A stretch of 64,000 nucleotides of DNA from Brevibacterium jeotgali. GTDB lineage: Bacteria > Actinomycetota > Actinomycetes > Actinomycetales > Brevibacteriaceae. Shown one piece after another: positions 1 to 7,854 of the stretch. A program made the position numbers and the translations under genes. The notes beneath the pieces were generated by a model. The model was not told where the DNA came from. It saw only the letters and a program-made list of their open reading frames with translations, and did no database searches. The stretch's first letter is position 1, and the number at the start of each line of letters is the position of its first letter. The stretch lies in assembly GCF_900169175.1 (NCBI RefSeq), contig NZ_FXZM01000009.1, forward strand, positions 62,001 through 126,000. Direction: 5' to 3'.

Positions 1-217
1 GCGTCTCGATGAGCACGGCCGTCTGCACGGTCATGTGCAGGGAACCGGCGATCCGAGCGCCGGCCAGCGGGTTGGTCCCCGCGTACTCCTCGCGCAGGCT
101 CATGAGACCGGGCATCTCCCGCTCCGCGAGACGAATCTGGTGACGTCCCGCCTCTGCGAGCGTGAGGTCCGCGATCCGGTGGTCGTGATCGGCGAGCACC
201 GCCGGCTGATTCGTCAT
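1..217 (-). CDS. ahcY: S-adenosyl-L-homocysteine hydrolase, N-terminal part (cut by window start)
   Basis: Seventy-two codons of the N-terminus are present and the rest lies left of the window. The translation contains [30 protein letters not shown] and [19 protein letters not shown], the hallmark start of adenosylhomocysteinase, a cytosolic NAD-dependent enzyme that splits S-adenosylhomocysteine into adenosine and homocysteine and so relieves product inhibition of methyltransferases. The ATG at 217 has a GGAGGT ribosome-binding site 8 bases upstream. This site overlaps the end of the manB-like gene, whose stop is only 5 bases away, so the two genes are probably co-transcribed and translationally coupled. 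Identification is secure from the motifs. Catalytic and NAD-binding regions lie outside the window, so integrity cannot be judged. Confidence 0.93.
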   Translation of the reverse strand, partial: MTNQPAVLADHDHRIADLTLAEAGRHQIRLAEREMPGLMSLREEYAGTNPLAGARIAGSLHMTVQTAVLIET

Positions 218-222
218 CGTTC

Positions 223-1740
223 TTACCTCCGAGGGGATTCGGGTTCGGTTCCGGGTGGTGTCAGGGATCGGACGCGTGCGAGCACCGCCTCCGTGAGTGC
301 GCGGGTGCGCTCCGCGGTGGGCGTCTCGCAGTTGAAGCGGACCAGGGGCTCCGTGTTCGACTTCCGCACGTTGGCCCAGAAGTCGCGGCCCTCGAGGGAG
401 ACGCCGTCGAACTCCACGACGTCGCCGTCGCCGAACTCACCGGTGCGGGCGCGCGCGGCGAAGTCCGCCAGGACGGCGTCGGGGTCCGTCACGGTCGAAT
501 TGATCTCCCCCGAGGCCACGTAGCGCTCCCTGCGGGCCACGAGGTCCTGCGCGGAGTCCTCCGTCCGCGCGAGCAGGGCGATCACGTGGCAGGCGGCGAG
601 CATGCCGGAGTCCGCGGAGTAGAAGTCGCGGAAGTAGAAGTGTGCGGAGTGCTCCGCGGCGAAGACCGCGTCGTGCTCGCGCATGAGCTGCTTGATCCGC
701 GAGTGGCCGACGGGGGTCCGCACCGCGGTCCCGCCGGATGCCTCGACCGTCTCCGCGACGATGCGCGAGGTGATGAGGTTGTGGAGGACGACCGGCTGCA
801 CCTCCCCCTCGTCACGGGCACGCATGATCTCACGCTCCGCGACGAGCGCGCCGATCGCGGACGGTGAGAGCACGTCACCCGCTCCGTCGATGAAGAAGCA
901 GCGGTCCGCGTCCCCGTCGAATGCGAGTCCCAGATCCGCGCCCTGTGCGCGGACCACGTCGCGGACGTCGAGGAGGTTCTCCGGTTCGAGGGGGTTCGCC
1001 GGGTGGTTGGGGAATGTGCCGTCCAGCTCCGTGTACAGACCGATCACGTCGAACGGGACAGCGGGCATACCTGCATCGGTGCCGAACACCTCGCCCAGGA
1101 GCTTCCCCGCCATCCCGTTGCCGGCGTCCGCGACGATCGTGAGGGGGCGCACCGGTCGCAGCCGGTCCAGCCCGGTCAGATCGCGCAGCCTCTGCGCGAA
1201 CGCCGCGGCCAGTTCCCGGGCCGCAGCGTCATCGACGGCGACCGCGCTGTGGTCGGCAGCACGCCGGGGTGCGTCCACCGCGGCGTCGCGGACCTCGCCG
1301 AGGCCCTGGTCGCGCGACACTCCCGTCGCACCGGCGCCGCACACCTTCACGCCGTTGTAGTCGGCGGGGTTGTGGCTGGCGGTCACCATGAGGCCGGGGA
1401 GGTCCCACAGCCCGGATGCGAAGTACAGCTGGTCGGTCGAGCACAGTCCCACGAAGCGGGCACGCAGACCGCCGGCGATCACGCCGGCCGCGGCCGACTC
1501 CGCGAACCGCGGGGAATCGGGCCGCATGTCGCAGCCGATCACGACCTCGGTCGCACCCTGCGCGCCGAACGCGCGAGCCGCGCCGAACCCGAGCGCGTAG
1601 AGCAGGTCGTCGTCGAGGTCGTGGCCGATCCGGCCGCGCAGGTCGTAGGCTCCCAGCACCCGGTCGAACCGGGCGCGCCTCGCGGCACGGACCGGGCCCT
1701 CGCCGCGCGTCGCGTCGGGGGCTCCCTGTGCGTCGATCAT
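223..1740 (-). CDS. manB: Phosphomannomutase/phosphoglucomutase (ManB family)
   Basis: A 505-residue alpha-D-phosphohexomutase that interconverts hexose 6-phosphate and 1-phosphate. The phosphoserine loop TASHNP is near residue 120 and the metal-binding loop DGDADR near residue 270. The sugar-binding loop ([11 protein letters not shown]) and the C-terminal phosphate-binding domain ([12 protein letters not shown]) follow, so all four domains look complete. It supplies mannose 1-phosphate for GDP-mannose and thus mannosylated lipids and glycans. With manA at 11.4-12.6 kb the window holds both steps from fructose 6-phosphate to mannose 1-phosphate. Its ATG overlaps the stop of the DUF3499 gene by four bases (ATGA), and ahcY follows after 5 bases, giving an apparent DUF3499-manB-ahcY operon. 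The same manB/DUF3499 pairing is known from mycobacteria. Strict substrate preference (mannose versus glucose) cannot be read from sequence. Confidence 0.93.
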   Translation of the reverse strand: MIDAQGAPDATRGEGPVRAARRARFDRVLGAYDLRGRIGHDLDDDLLYALGFGAARAFGAQGATEVVIGCDMRPDSPRFAESAAAGVIAGGLRARFVGLCSTDQLYFASGLWDLPGLMVTASHNPADYNGVKVCGAGATGVSRDQGLGEVRDAAVDAPRRAADHSAVAVDDAAARELAAAFAQRLRDLTGLDRLRPVRPLTIVADAGNGMAGKLLGEVFGTDAGMPAVPFDVIGLYTELDGTFPNHPANPLEPENLLDVRDVVRAQGADLGLAFDGDADRCFFIDGAGDVLSPSAIGALVAEREIMRARDEGEVQPVVLHNLITSRIVAETVEASGGTAVRTPVGHSRIKQLMREHDAVFAAEHSAHFYFRDFYSADSGMLAACHVIALLARTEDSAQDLVARRERYVASGEINSTVTDPDAVLADFAARARTGEFGDGDVVEFDGVSLEGRDFWANVRKSNTEPLVRFNCETPTAERTRALTEAVLARVRSLTPPGTEPESPRR

Positions 1741-2093
1741 TCCCCGTTACCGGCGATGATGCGCAGGTGCCCGCGCCCCGGCCCCGATGGCAGGTCCGTG
1801 GGCGGCTGCGGGTCGCGCCGGGGCCGTGCGGCTTCGCGCACGGCGTCCGCGATCGCGAGCAGGTCATCGCGTGAGCGCTCCGGCTGCTCTTCGCCGATGT
1901 CGAGGCGGAGCAGCTCCCAGCCGCGGGGCGCGGTCATGCGCGCGGCGTGGTGTCGGCACAGATCAAGAGCACCCGGTTCGGCGCGGGTGGCGAGGGGTCC
2001 GACGACGACGGTGGCGTCCGCGTGGACGTACGTCATCGTGAATCGGGCAGTGACCCCGCACCCGGCCTTTGCACACAGACGTACTCCTGACAC
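1737..2093 (-). CDS. DUF3499 family protein, probable small metal-binding protein
   Basis: A 118-residue protein of the actinobacterial DUF3499 family, recognised from the signature CAKAGC, then TMTYVHADATVVVGPLA, then DLCRHHAARMTAPRGWELLRL. The CxxxxC and CxxH pairs suggest one zinc site; this is inference, and no function is established. I placed the start at the GTG at 2093 rather than an ATG 75 bases further upstream. The GTG begins just before the conserved cysteine region, the upstream ATG would overlap the divergent gene, and a TAGACT -10 box lies exactly 7 bases ahead of the GTG, as in a leaderless transcript. It is the first gene of an apparent operon with manB (ATGA overlap) and ahcY. 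Divergent pairing with the zincin-like gene is conserved in mycobacteria as I recall it. Confidence 0.85.
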   Translation of the reverse strand: MSGVRLCAKAGCGVTARFTMTYVHADATVVVGPLATRAEPGALDLCRHHAARMTAPRGWELLRLDIGEEQPERSRDDLLAIADAVREAARPRRDPQPPTDLPSGPGRGHLRIIAGNGE

Positions 2094-2100
2094 GTCAGGC

Positions 2101-2106
2101 AGTCTA
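2101..2106 (-). promoter_or_regulatory. -10 box of a leaderless promoter for the DUF3499-manB-ahcY operon
   Basis: TAGACT on the minus strand, followed by 7 bases and the GTG start at 2093. No Shine-Dalgarno is visible. It mirrors the TAGACT box of the divergent gene at 2154-2159. Confidence 0.6.
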
Positions 2107-2153
2107 CCCAATGGGGAGCCCTCCGTTCGAGCACCCCACGGCCGACGACCGCA

Positions 2154-2159
2154 TAGACT
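2154..2159 (+). promoter_or_regulatory. -10 box of a leaderless promoter for the zincin-like gene
   Basis: TAGACT followed by CCCAGCC and the ATG at 2167. The 7-base spacing and lack of a ribosome-binding site fit a leaderless transcript. Confidence 0.6.
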
Positions 2160-2166
2160 CCCAGCC

Positions 2167-2547
2167 ATGTCCCCGTCGCGCCGCCACGACCGTCACGGTC
2201 GCAGCCCGCTGCTCTTCCACGCACCCGTCCCCGCCGCGCGCAGCCGGGCGGAGGAGTTCGCCCGCGTGGCGGCGATCCTCCTGGCCGACATCCGGCTGCG
2301 GGTCGAGGGCGAACTGGACACCGTGGTCCTCACGGTCGATGACATCCCACCCGTGGATGCGGATGTGGAGCTGGGGCGTGTCCTGCCGGCGACCCGGGAC
2401 GAACCCGCCGTCATCGTGCTCCACCGCCTGCCGATCGCGCAGCGCTGCACGGACGAGCTGGACCTCGCCGATCTCATCGCGGATGTCCTCGCAGATCAGG
2501 CGGCGCTGCTGTGCGGGCGCGACCCGGACGAGCTGCGCCCCCGCTGA
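2167..2547 (+). CDS. Zincin-like metallopeptidase-family protein without HExxH
   Basis: A 126-residue protein that I assign to the small zincin-like (Zincin_1-type) family by position and by the segment VVLTVDDIPPVDADVELG, followed by VIVLHRLPIAQR and a C-terminal helix ADLIADVLADQAALL. In active members the last helix carries the zinc motif HExxH; here the matching stretch has no histidine, so proteolysis is unlikely. The N-terminus is basic and low in complexity (SRRHDRHGR). It faces the DUF3499 gene across a short divergent promoter, the arrangement known for Rv3258c/Rv3259 of Mycobacterium tuberculosis. Actinobacterial relatives at this locus also appear to lack the motif, as I recall, so the loss is probably old and the protein keeps a non-catalytic role. 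No function is established. Confidence 0.7.
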   Translation: MSPSRRHDRHGRSPLLFHAPVPAARSRAEEFARVAAILLADIRLRVEGELDTVVLTVDDIPPVDADVELGRVLPATRDEPAVIVLHRLPIAQRCTDELDLADLIADVLADQAALLCGRDPDELRPR

Positions 2548-2568
2548 CGTCAGTCGAGGCGCAGCCGG

Positions 2569-4026
2569 TCATCGTTCGAGGCGGACGTCCTGATAGCCGA
2601 CGCCCTGCGGGGGCGCGGGGATGCCCACGGCGCTCGCACCCGAATCGCTCTGCGCCGCGACCGTCGCGAAGGCGTCGTCCGTCGTGCTGCGCAGCTCGAG
2701 CGCCCGGGCGTCGCCGAAGTCGGCGAGCCCCAGGACGAGTGCGCGCTGGGGATCGAGAGCGAGCGTGCGCGCGTCTCCCCGCTCGCCGTTCGCGCCGACC
2801 GGGACGACGTCCACGCTCCCTTCCCCTGCCGCAAGGACCAGGTCTCCGCCCAGCGGGGCGCCCCACTCGTCCGTCGGCACCGCGACGAGCTGGGTGTCCC
2901 CCAGCGACTCGACGCCCGGATAGTGGGCGACGTCCTGCCCCTCGTCCGTGTCGACGGTGACGGAGGCGGTGGCGGAGATGTCCGTGTCGGCCTCGAGCAT
3001 CACGTCGCCCGCGGACATTTCTCCGAGGTCCACCTCCGCAGTCCCGTGCGCGGGGATCGCGACGGATCCCGTCGGCAGGGCCTCCGGGCCGTCTGCGGAG
3101 TGTGCGCCCAGTCGGGCGGTGACGGCGGTGTCGCTGGGATTGGACACACGCAGACGGACCGCACCCTCCGTGCCGACGGGGACGACCGTGCGGGTGGAGG
3201 CCGGGGCCTCGGGCGCGGCGTACTCGATCCCCCGGGGATCCAGCCCGTCGCGGCGGATGTGCTGGAGCGCGGCGGTGACGCGACCGTCCTCGGCGGTCAC
3301 CTCCGCTCCCACGACGGGCACGCCCTCCGCGAGCGCACCCAGGACGACGGTCCGCAGCGACTGCGGCTGGACGGTCAGCGAATCCTCGCCGGCGACGGGG
3401 ACCGGACCGGATTCACCGCTCAGCGAGACGCGGACTGTGACCGGCGCGTCCGTCGGATTGCCGATGAGGAGGCGGGAGTCCTCACCCGTCATCGTCGAGG
3501 CACCGGAGAACATCGCGCGGGTGACGGGCTCGGAGCAGCTGAGCGCGGCAAGGCCCGCGTAGTCACCGGATTCCGCATCCGCTGTCTGCACGGCGGACAC
3601 GAGGGCGGGGCTCTCGCCGGCCGGCGTGCCGGCGTAGAGCACGGGGGCGCCCATACCGTCGGCACCGGTGACGAACGGGTCGCCGGGGTCCGTCGCGAAG
3701 AGTTCGTCTCCGCCCAGCACTGCCGCGTCGATGCCCGCGGCGCCCTGCGAACCGTCCGGTGCGGTCATGGACGCGCTCACGGCGCGGGCAACGGTGGTGG
3801 GCGCCTCTGCGGCTTCGAACTCCTCGTCGGTGCCCGCGGCACCGTCGGCCAGCGACAGGGGGCCCGGGCACACGGCCGTCGTGGCTGCGGCGGGCAGACG
3901 GACCTGTTCCGGACCGCGCTCACCCGAACCGCTGGGCAGGGGCGCGACGAACGCGGTGACCGCGATGAGGACGCCGGGCACGGCGATCCCCACGAAGGCG
4001 GCGGCGGACTTCGAGACGGCATTCAT
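2569..4026 (-). CDS. DUF5719 family secreted or membrane-anchored protein
   Basis: A 485-residue protein with an N-terminal hydrophobic segment (about residues 8-28, AAAFVGIAVPGVLIAVTAF), then a long Ala/Gly/Asp/Val-rich extracytoplasmic part. That part holds beta-sandwich-like stretches such as DSRLLIGNPTDAPVTVRVSLSG and RLRVSNPSDTAVTARLG. This layout and its position after the whiB-linked glycosyltransferase identify it as DUF5719. Its function is unknown; an envelope role is inferred from export and context. The ATG at 4026 overlaps the stop of the upstream gene (ATGA) and has a GAGGGAG ribosome-binding site. A longer frame reaching 4176 only runs back into the glycosyltransferase gene. 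It is the last gene of the whiB operon. The four-base overlaps between all three genes suggest the products are needed together. Confidence 0.8.
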   Translation of the reverse strand: MNAVSKSAAAFVGIAVPGVLIAVTAFVAPLPSGSGERGPEQVRLPAAATTAVCPGPLSLADGAAGTDEEFEAAEAPTTVARAVSASMTAPDGSQGAAGIDAAVLGGDELFATDPGDPFVTGADGMGAPVLYAGTPAGESPALVSAVQTADAESGDYAGLAALSCSEPVTRAMFSGASTMTGEDSRLLIGNPTDAPVTVRVSLSGESGPVPVAGEDSLTVQPQSLRTVVLGALAEGVPVVGAEVTAEDGRVTAALQHIRRDGLDPRGIEYAAPEAPASTRTVVPVGTEGAVRLRVSNPSDTAVTARLGAHSADGPEALPTGSVAIPAHGTAEVDLGEMSAGDVMLEADTDISATASVTVDTDEGQDVAHYPGVESLGDTQLVAVPTDEWGAPLGGDLVLAAGEGSVDVVPVGANGERGDARTLALDPQRALVLGLADFGDARALELRSTTDDAFATVAAQSDSGASAVGIPAPPQGVGYQDVRLER

Positions 4027-7000
4027 CGGCGACTCCCTCGACCGATCGGCACGGAGACGACGGCGGTGACCAGCAGGAGCACCCAGCCGGCGACCGTCAC
4101 CGCGCGATACCAGGCGGGGGTCGCGCTGAAGGCGACCGTCACTGCGTCCTCGGGCAGCAGGAACGACTGGGCCCACCCCTGGGCGGGGTCCCCGGCGGCC
4201 AGGCGGTCACCGTCGATCGCGGCACTCGTGACGCCCGCGCGCTCTGCGAGGACGAGCCGTCGTCCGGACGGGCCCGCGGGGATCTCAGCGGTGCCGTCCG
4301 TGACGGGCACCGGCGCACTGCGACCGTCCGCGTCCACGACCCGTGCCCACGCGACCTCGGTCCCGGTCTGCTCCGACGCATCGGGGTCCGCAGCTGCTCC
4401 TGCGCTGTCCGCGGCGGGTTCGTCCTGGTCGACGGCCCCGGCGTCGGAGACCTGCCAGAGGAGTCCCTGCTCCGCAGTGCCGAGGCGGGTGAGTCCGGTC
4501 GCCCCCGACACGCTGCGGGTGGCGTCGTCGAGAGCCGCGCCCTCGTCACCCGTGAGCACGACGAAGCCGATGCCCAGCGCTGACAGCGCCTCGCCGGCGG
4601 CTCCGCCGCCCTCAGCGGTGAGGCGGCCGACCGCGCCCGCCAGCGCTGTGTCCGCGGGGTCCAGGGCGACGGGGGCACGACGCGGCCCGAACCCGTGCAG
4701 CTGCGCCGCACCGGTGAGCGTCGAGGATTCCAGGACAGTGCCGCCGGTGGCACCCACGACGCGTCCCGTCACCTCGCCGTCGGCAGCATCGAGGATGAGG
4801 GTGCGCTGGGCGAGGGGGCCGGTCGCCCGCTCCCCCGCGAAGACGGGCAGACGGTCCTCAGCGGTCCGCTCGACCTCCGTGCCGCCCACCGAGGCATCGA
4901 GCGACAGCGCGGCGAGCACCAGCGCGGCAGAGCCGGCTGCTGCGACGACGACGGTGCGCGACCGTCTGCGGGACGGCAGCGCGGACGTCGTGCCCCGGCG
5001 TCCGGGGGTCCGGACCAGTGACGCGGCGAGCAGCCCGCACAGGCCCAGGGTGAAGAGCGCGAGCCCGGCCGCCGGCCATGCGGCGACGAGGCGGTGGGCC
5101 GTGAGTCCTGCGGCCGTCATGGACTGGGCGATCGCGAGGCAGAGGCCGAGCACTGTCAGCGCGGTCGACCCGATCACGAGGTCGTCGGGGGCGCCGCGAC
5201 GGAAGTAGGCGGCGCCTGCGGCGACGACCAGCGGGAGGGAGACGAGCAGGATGAGGAAGACGTAGGGAGCGGCGCCGGTGCCCGCGAGGGCCTGGGAGAC
5301 CGGCACCTCGGGCCACCCCAGAGCCAGGATCCACGACCGGGCGACGGGGTACGGGAGGACGGCACCGGGGTCGGTCAGCAGCGCATCGGGCCGGCGCACC
5401 GCCGCGACCAGCCAGGAGCCCGTGAGTGCGAGCACGGGCACGAGCGCCCAGACCAGCCGCAGGGCGCGCGTGCGCACGACCAGTACGACCACGAGCACGG
5501 CGGCAGGGATCAGGAGGACCGGCATCCCGCCGCACACGATCGCCAGGAGCAGTCCAGCGGCGGCAGAGGCCTCGATGGATCGCCGGCTGACCGCGGAGTG
5601 CAGGGCGCGGACGAAGACCGGCAGGACGAGCCACGCGAGGACCGCACCGAGCCGTCCCTCCACGAGTGACACGACGAAGGCCGGCGAGGCCGACCACACG
5701 AGCGCCAGCAGAGCGCGGATGCTCGGACGGGGTGTGAGGCGCCCCGCGGCGGCGTAGGCGAAGAGCGCCGCTGCGGGCAGCGCGAGGACCAGCAGAACGC
5801 GGACGGCGAAGTCGAGATGGCCGAGGAAGGGCAGGGACCAGACGAGGAGCACGCTCAGGAGCGGATCCGCCGGGGTGCGCGATCCCAGTCCCGCGCCGTC
5901 GTGGAGGCTGAGCACCCGCCCCAGCGCCTCCCCGAAGCCCACATCGAGGCGCGGCATCGCGCCGCCGGTCAGGGACCCGGGCCCGAACAGCCGCCAACCG
6001 ATGAGGATCGCGGCGAGGGACGTGAGCAGGAGGACACCGGTGAGGGGGTGCAGGAGTGCGCTGCGGCGCGGACCGACGTCCACACCGGAGTAGGACTGCA
6101 GCTCCTCCCCCGTGTTGAGTGCCTCATCGGCTCCGGCGGCGAGCGCCCCGTCGCGGGATCCCGCGCCCGCACCTGCAGGACCGTGCCGCATCCACCACGC
6201 CGCGGTGCCGTCGGCGCCGGTCTCGCGCAGCTCTCGTCGCGCCGTGTCGAGCCGCTGTCGCGTCGCAAGCAGCCCGGGGGCGGGTTCCGCGACGGGGCTG
6301 AGGCGGCGCAGGGCTGCGACCGCGCGACGGTCGCGGCTGATGCGACGTGCGGCGCCCATCCAGTTGCCCGCACCCCGGGGGTCGTTCGACAGGAGACGGC
6401 CGAAGGCGGCCCCCAGCGCTGAGAACCACAGCAGGAGGCTCATGCGCCACGCCGCGGAGGGGCGGACGCGGGAGAGTCGGTAGCGATGTTCGGCTCTGAC
6501 GTCTGCGACGGCGCGCGGGGGCCGTGGGGAGGACAGCAGCGCGCGGGCGGTCTGCGCGGGCACGACGACCTCCGCGCGGGGAGCGAGCACCACGCGGAAC
6601 CCTGCGGCCCGGACGCGGCGGGCGTACTCGATCCCGCGGTACGACGTGGACAGCGTCGCCGCGGGCGCACCCACAGAGCGGATCACCTCTGCGGAGACCA
6701 GGGCGCCGGGCAGGTCGACCGCGTAGACGTCCTCGGTCCGGCCGAACTGCCCCTGGTCGATCTCTCCCGGGGATACCGGGTTCATGCGCAGGCCCTGCGC
6801 GGTCGTCGTGACCCCTGCGGAGACCATGCGGTCCGAATCGGAGACGCGGAGCCCCGGCCCCACCAGACCGACGGCGTCGCCGGAGCCCGCGACGTCGAGC
6901 AGTCTCGACAGCGCATCCGGTGCGGGTTCGTCGCGGGCTCCCAGGAGCCAGATCCACTGGGCACCGTGGGCCACCGCACGGTCGATCGCCTCAGCCGTGT

Positions 7001-7115
7001 CGCGCGCCGAGGCGCTGAGGACAGATGAGACCCCCGGGATGTCCGCCGACGTGCGGTCACCCCGGAGGTCCGCGCCGTCGTCGGTGCCGACGACGGCGGT
7101 GATGCGAAGGCTCAC
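4023..7115 (-). CDS. Family 2 glycosyltransferase-like multi-spanning membrane protein, catalytic motifs degenerate
   Basis: A 1030-residue protein with an N-terminal GT-A (family 2) domain (about residues 1-230) followed by roughly a dozen hydrophobic segments between about residues 240 and 1025. Extracytoplasmic loops separate them, including one near residues 760-960. The fold is recognisable from QWIWLLGARDEPAPDALSRL and YARRVRAAGFRVVLAPRAEV. In active relatives the first stretch reads like LLDDD and the second like DDIDLGRRV; here both acidic motifs are replaced, so catalysis is doubtful. The start is the GTG at 7115, which overlaps the whiB stop as GTGA. The DUF5719 gene follows with an ATGA overlap. 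Relatives at this locus are annotated as glycosyltransferases of unknown product. The role is probably envelope polymer assembly or scaffolding. Confidence 0.85.
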   Translation of the reverse strand: MSLRITAVVGTDDGADLRGDRTSADIPGVSSVLSASARDTAEAIDRAVAHGAQWIWLLGARDEPAPDALSRLLDVAGSGDAVGLVGPGLRVSDSDRMVSAGVTTTAQGLRMNPVSPGEIDQGQFGRTEDVYAVDLPGALVSAEVIRSVGAPAATLSTSYRGIEYARRVRAAGFRVVLAPRAEVVVPAQTARALLSSPRPPRAVADVRAEHRYRLSRVRPSAAWRMSLLLWFSALGAAFGRLLSNDPRGAGNWMGAARRISRDRRAVAALRRLSPVAEPAPGLLATRQRLDTARRELRETGADGTAAWWMRHGPAGAGAGSRDGALAAGADEALNTGEELQSYSGVDVGPRRSALLHPLTGVLLLTSLAAILIGWRLFGPGSLTGGAMPRLDVGFGEALGRVLSLHDGAGLGSRTPADPLLSVLLVWSLPFLGHLDFAVRVLLVLALPAAALFAYAAAGRLTPRPSIRALLALVWSASPAFVVSLVEGRLGAVLAWLVLPVFVRALHSAVSRRSIEASAAAGLLLAIVCGGMPVLLIPAAVLVVVLVVRTRALRLVWALVPVLALTGSWLVAAVRRPDALLTDPGAVLPYPVARSWILALGWPEVPVSQALAGTGAAPYVFLILLVSLPLVVAAGAAYFRRGAPDDLVIGSTALTVLGLCLAIAQSMTAAGLTAHRLVAAWPAAGLALFTLGLCGLLAASLVRTPGRRGTTSALPSRRRSRTVVVAAAGSAALVLAALSLDASVGGTEVERTAEDRLPVFAGERATGPLAQRTLILDAADGEVTGRVVGATGGTVLESSTLTGAAQLHGFGPRRAPVALDPADTALAGAVGRLTAEGGGAAGEALSALGIGFVVLTGDEGAALDDATRSVSGATGLTRLGTAEQGLLWQVSDAGAVDQDEPAADSAGAAADPDASEQTGTEVAWARVVDADGRSAPVPVTDGTAEIPAGPSGRRLVLAERAGVTSAAIDGDRLAAGDPAQGWAQSFLLPEDAVTVAFSATPAWYRAVTVAGWVLLLVTAVVSVPIGRGSRR

Positions 7116-7591
7116 CCCGCCTGCTTCTTGAGGCGGCGCCTTTCACGCTCGGAGAGCCCGCCCCAGATGCCGAAGCGCTCGTCGTTCGACAGCGCGTACT
7201 CGAGGCACTCGGAGCGGACGTCGCACGAGGAGCAGACCTTCTTCGCCTCGCGGGTCGAGCCGCCCTTCTCCGGGAAGAACGCCTCGGGATCCGTCTGGGC
7301 GCAGAGCGCCTGGTCCTGCCAGGCGAGGTCGCCGTCCCCGGAGCCGCCCAGCAGCAGCGACAGAGGAGACACCGCTTCCCCGCGATCCCCTCCCGGTGCG
7401 CGCGGCGACAGGGAGACGGGGTCGAGATCGAGCGGGTCGGCGACGAAGGACGGTTCACCCGTCCCCGGGTCGACGAACCAGTCGACCGCCGCTCTGTCCG
7501 CTACGCTCTCGCGCAGCGGCCCGGCAGGCGCCTCCGTCTGCGGTACCGCGCTCATTCCTGCTGAATCCCTCAGTCTGTGTGCTGGTGTCAC
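7112..7591 (-). CDS. whiB: WhiB-family iron-sulfur transcriptional regulator (WhiB2-like)
   Basis: A 159-residue WhiB protein. The four cluster-binding cysteines are at 97, 120, 123 and 129 (C-x22-C-x2-C-x5-C), followed by the turn GIWGGL near 141-146 and a basic tail RRRLKKQ that contacts DNA or sigma factor. WhiB2-type proteins act with sigma factor and WhiA in control of septation and cell division. The 90-residue N-terminal extension is acidic and of low complexity. I chose the GTG at 7591 because a strong GGGGGAGG site lies 5-6 bases upstream; ATG 7555 is an alternative with a weaker site. Gene order (manB region on one side, fbiB on the other) matches whiB2 of mycobacteria. It heads a three-gene operon, coupled by GTGA to the membrane protein gene. 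Confidence 0.95.
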   Translation of the reverse strand: MTPAHRLRDSAGMSAVPQTEAPAGPLRESVADRAAVDWFVDPGTGEPSFVADPLDLDPVSLSPRAPGGDRGEAVSPLSLLLGGSGDGDLAWQDQALCAQTDPEAFFPEKGGSTREAKKVCSSCDVRSECLEYALSNDERFGIWGGLSERERRRLKKQAG

Positions 7592-7654
7592 GTGTCCTCC
7601 CCCTTTCATCATCGGCGCCGACTGATCTGCCCGACGCGTCCGACTCATACTGAA

Positions 7655-7684
7655 ATTACACGTGTGTCATTACCCTTCCGTCAA
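7655..7684 (-). promoter_or_regulatory. whiB operon promoter with an internal palindromic element
   Basis: On the minus strand a -35 TTGACG (7679-7684), an 18-base spacer and a -10 TGTAAT (7655-7660) lie about 65 bases before the GTG. The spacer holds AATGACACACGTGT (7658-7671), a near copy of an element upstream of the wall hydrolase gene at 15638-15651. GACAC is the core recognised by WhiA in Streptomyces, so WhiA control is a reasonable inference. Confidence 0.55.
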
Positions 7685-7854
7685 GCCGTCGACGGGTACC
7701 CTTCAGCCCATTAGAACTGCTGTTCGAGGGGTTCACACTCACCCGCGCAGCCCGTTCACTACATGTGGTGGAGAGCGGCACCGGTGACCACAACCTGTGG
7801 CGCGGATGTGATGCTGTGAGTATTCGGACGTTCTTCGTCTGCAACGATAGGGCC

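Noticed and set aside
2923..5208. Plus-strand frame of 761 codons across DUF5719 and the glycosyltransferase
   Set aside because: Its composition is that of a shadow frame; the minus-strand genes have signal peptide, membrane segments and overlaps.
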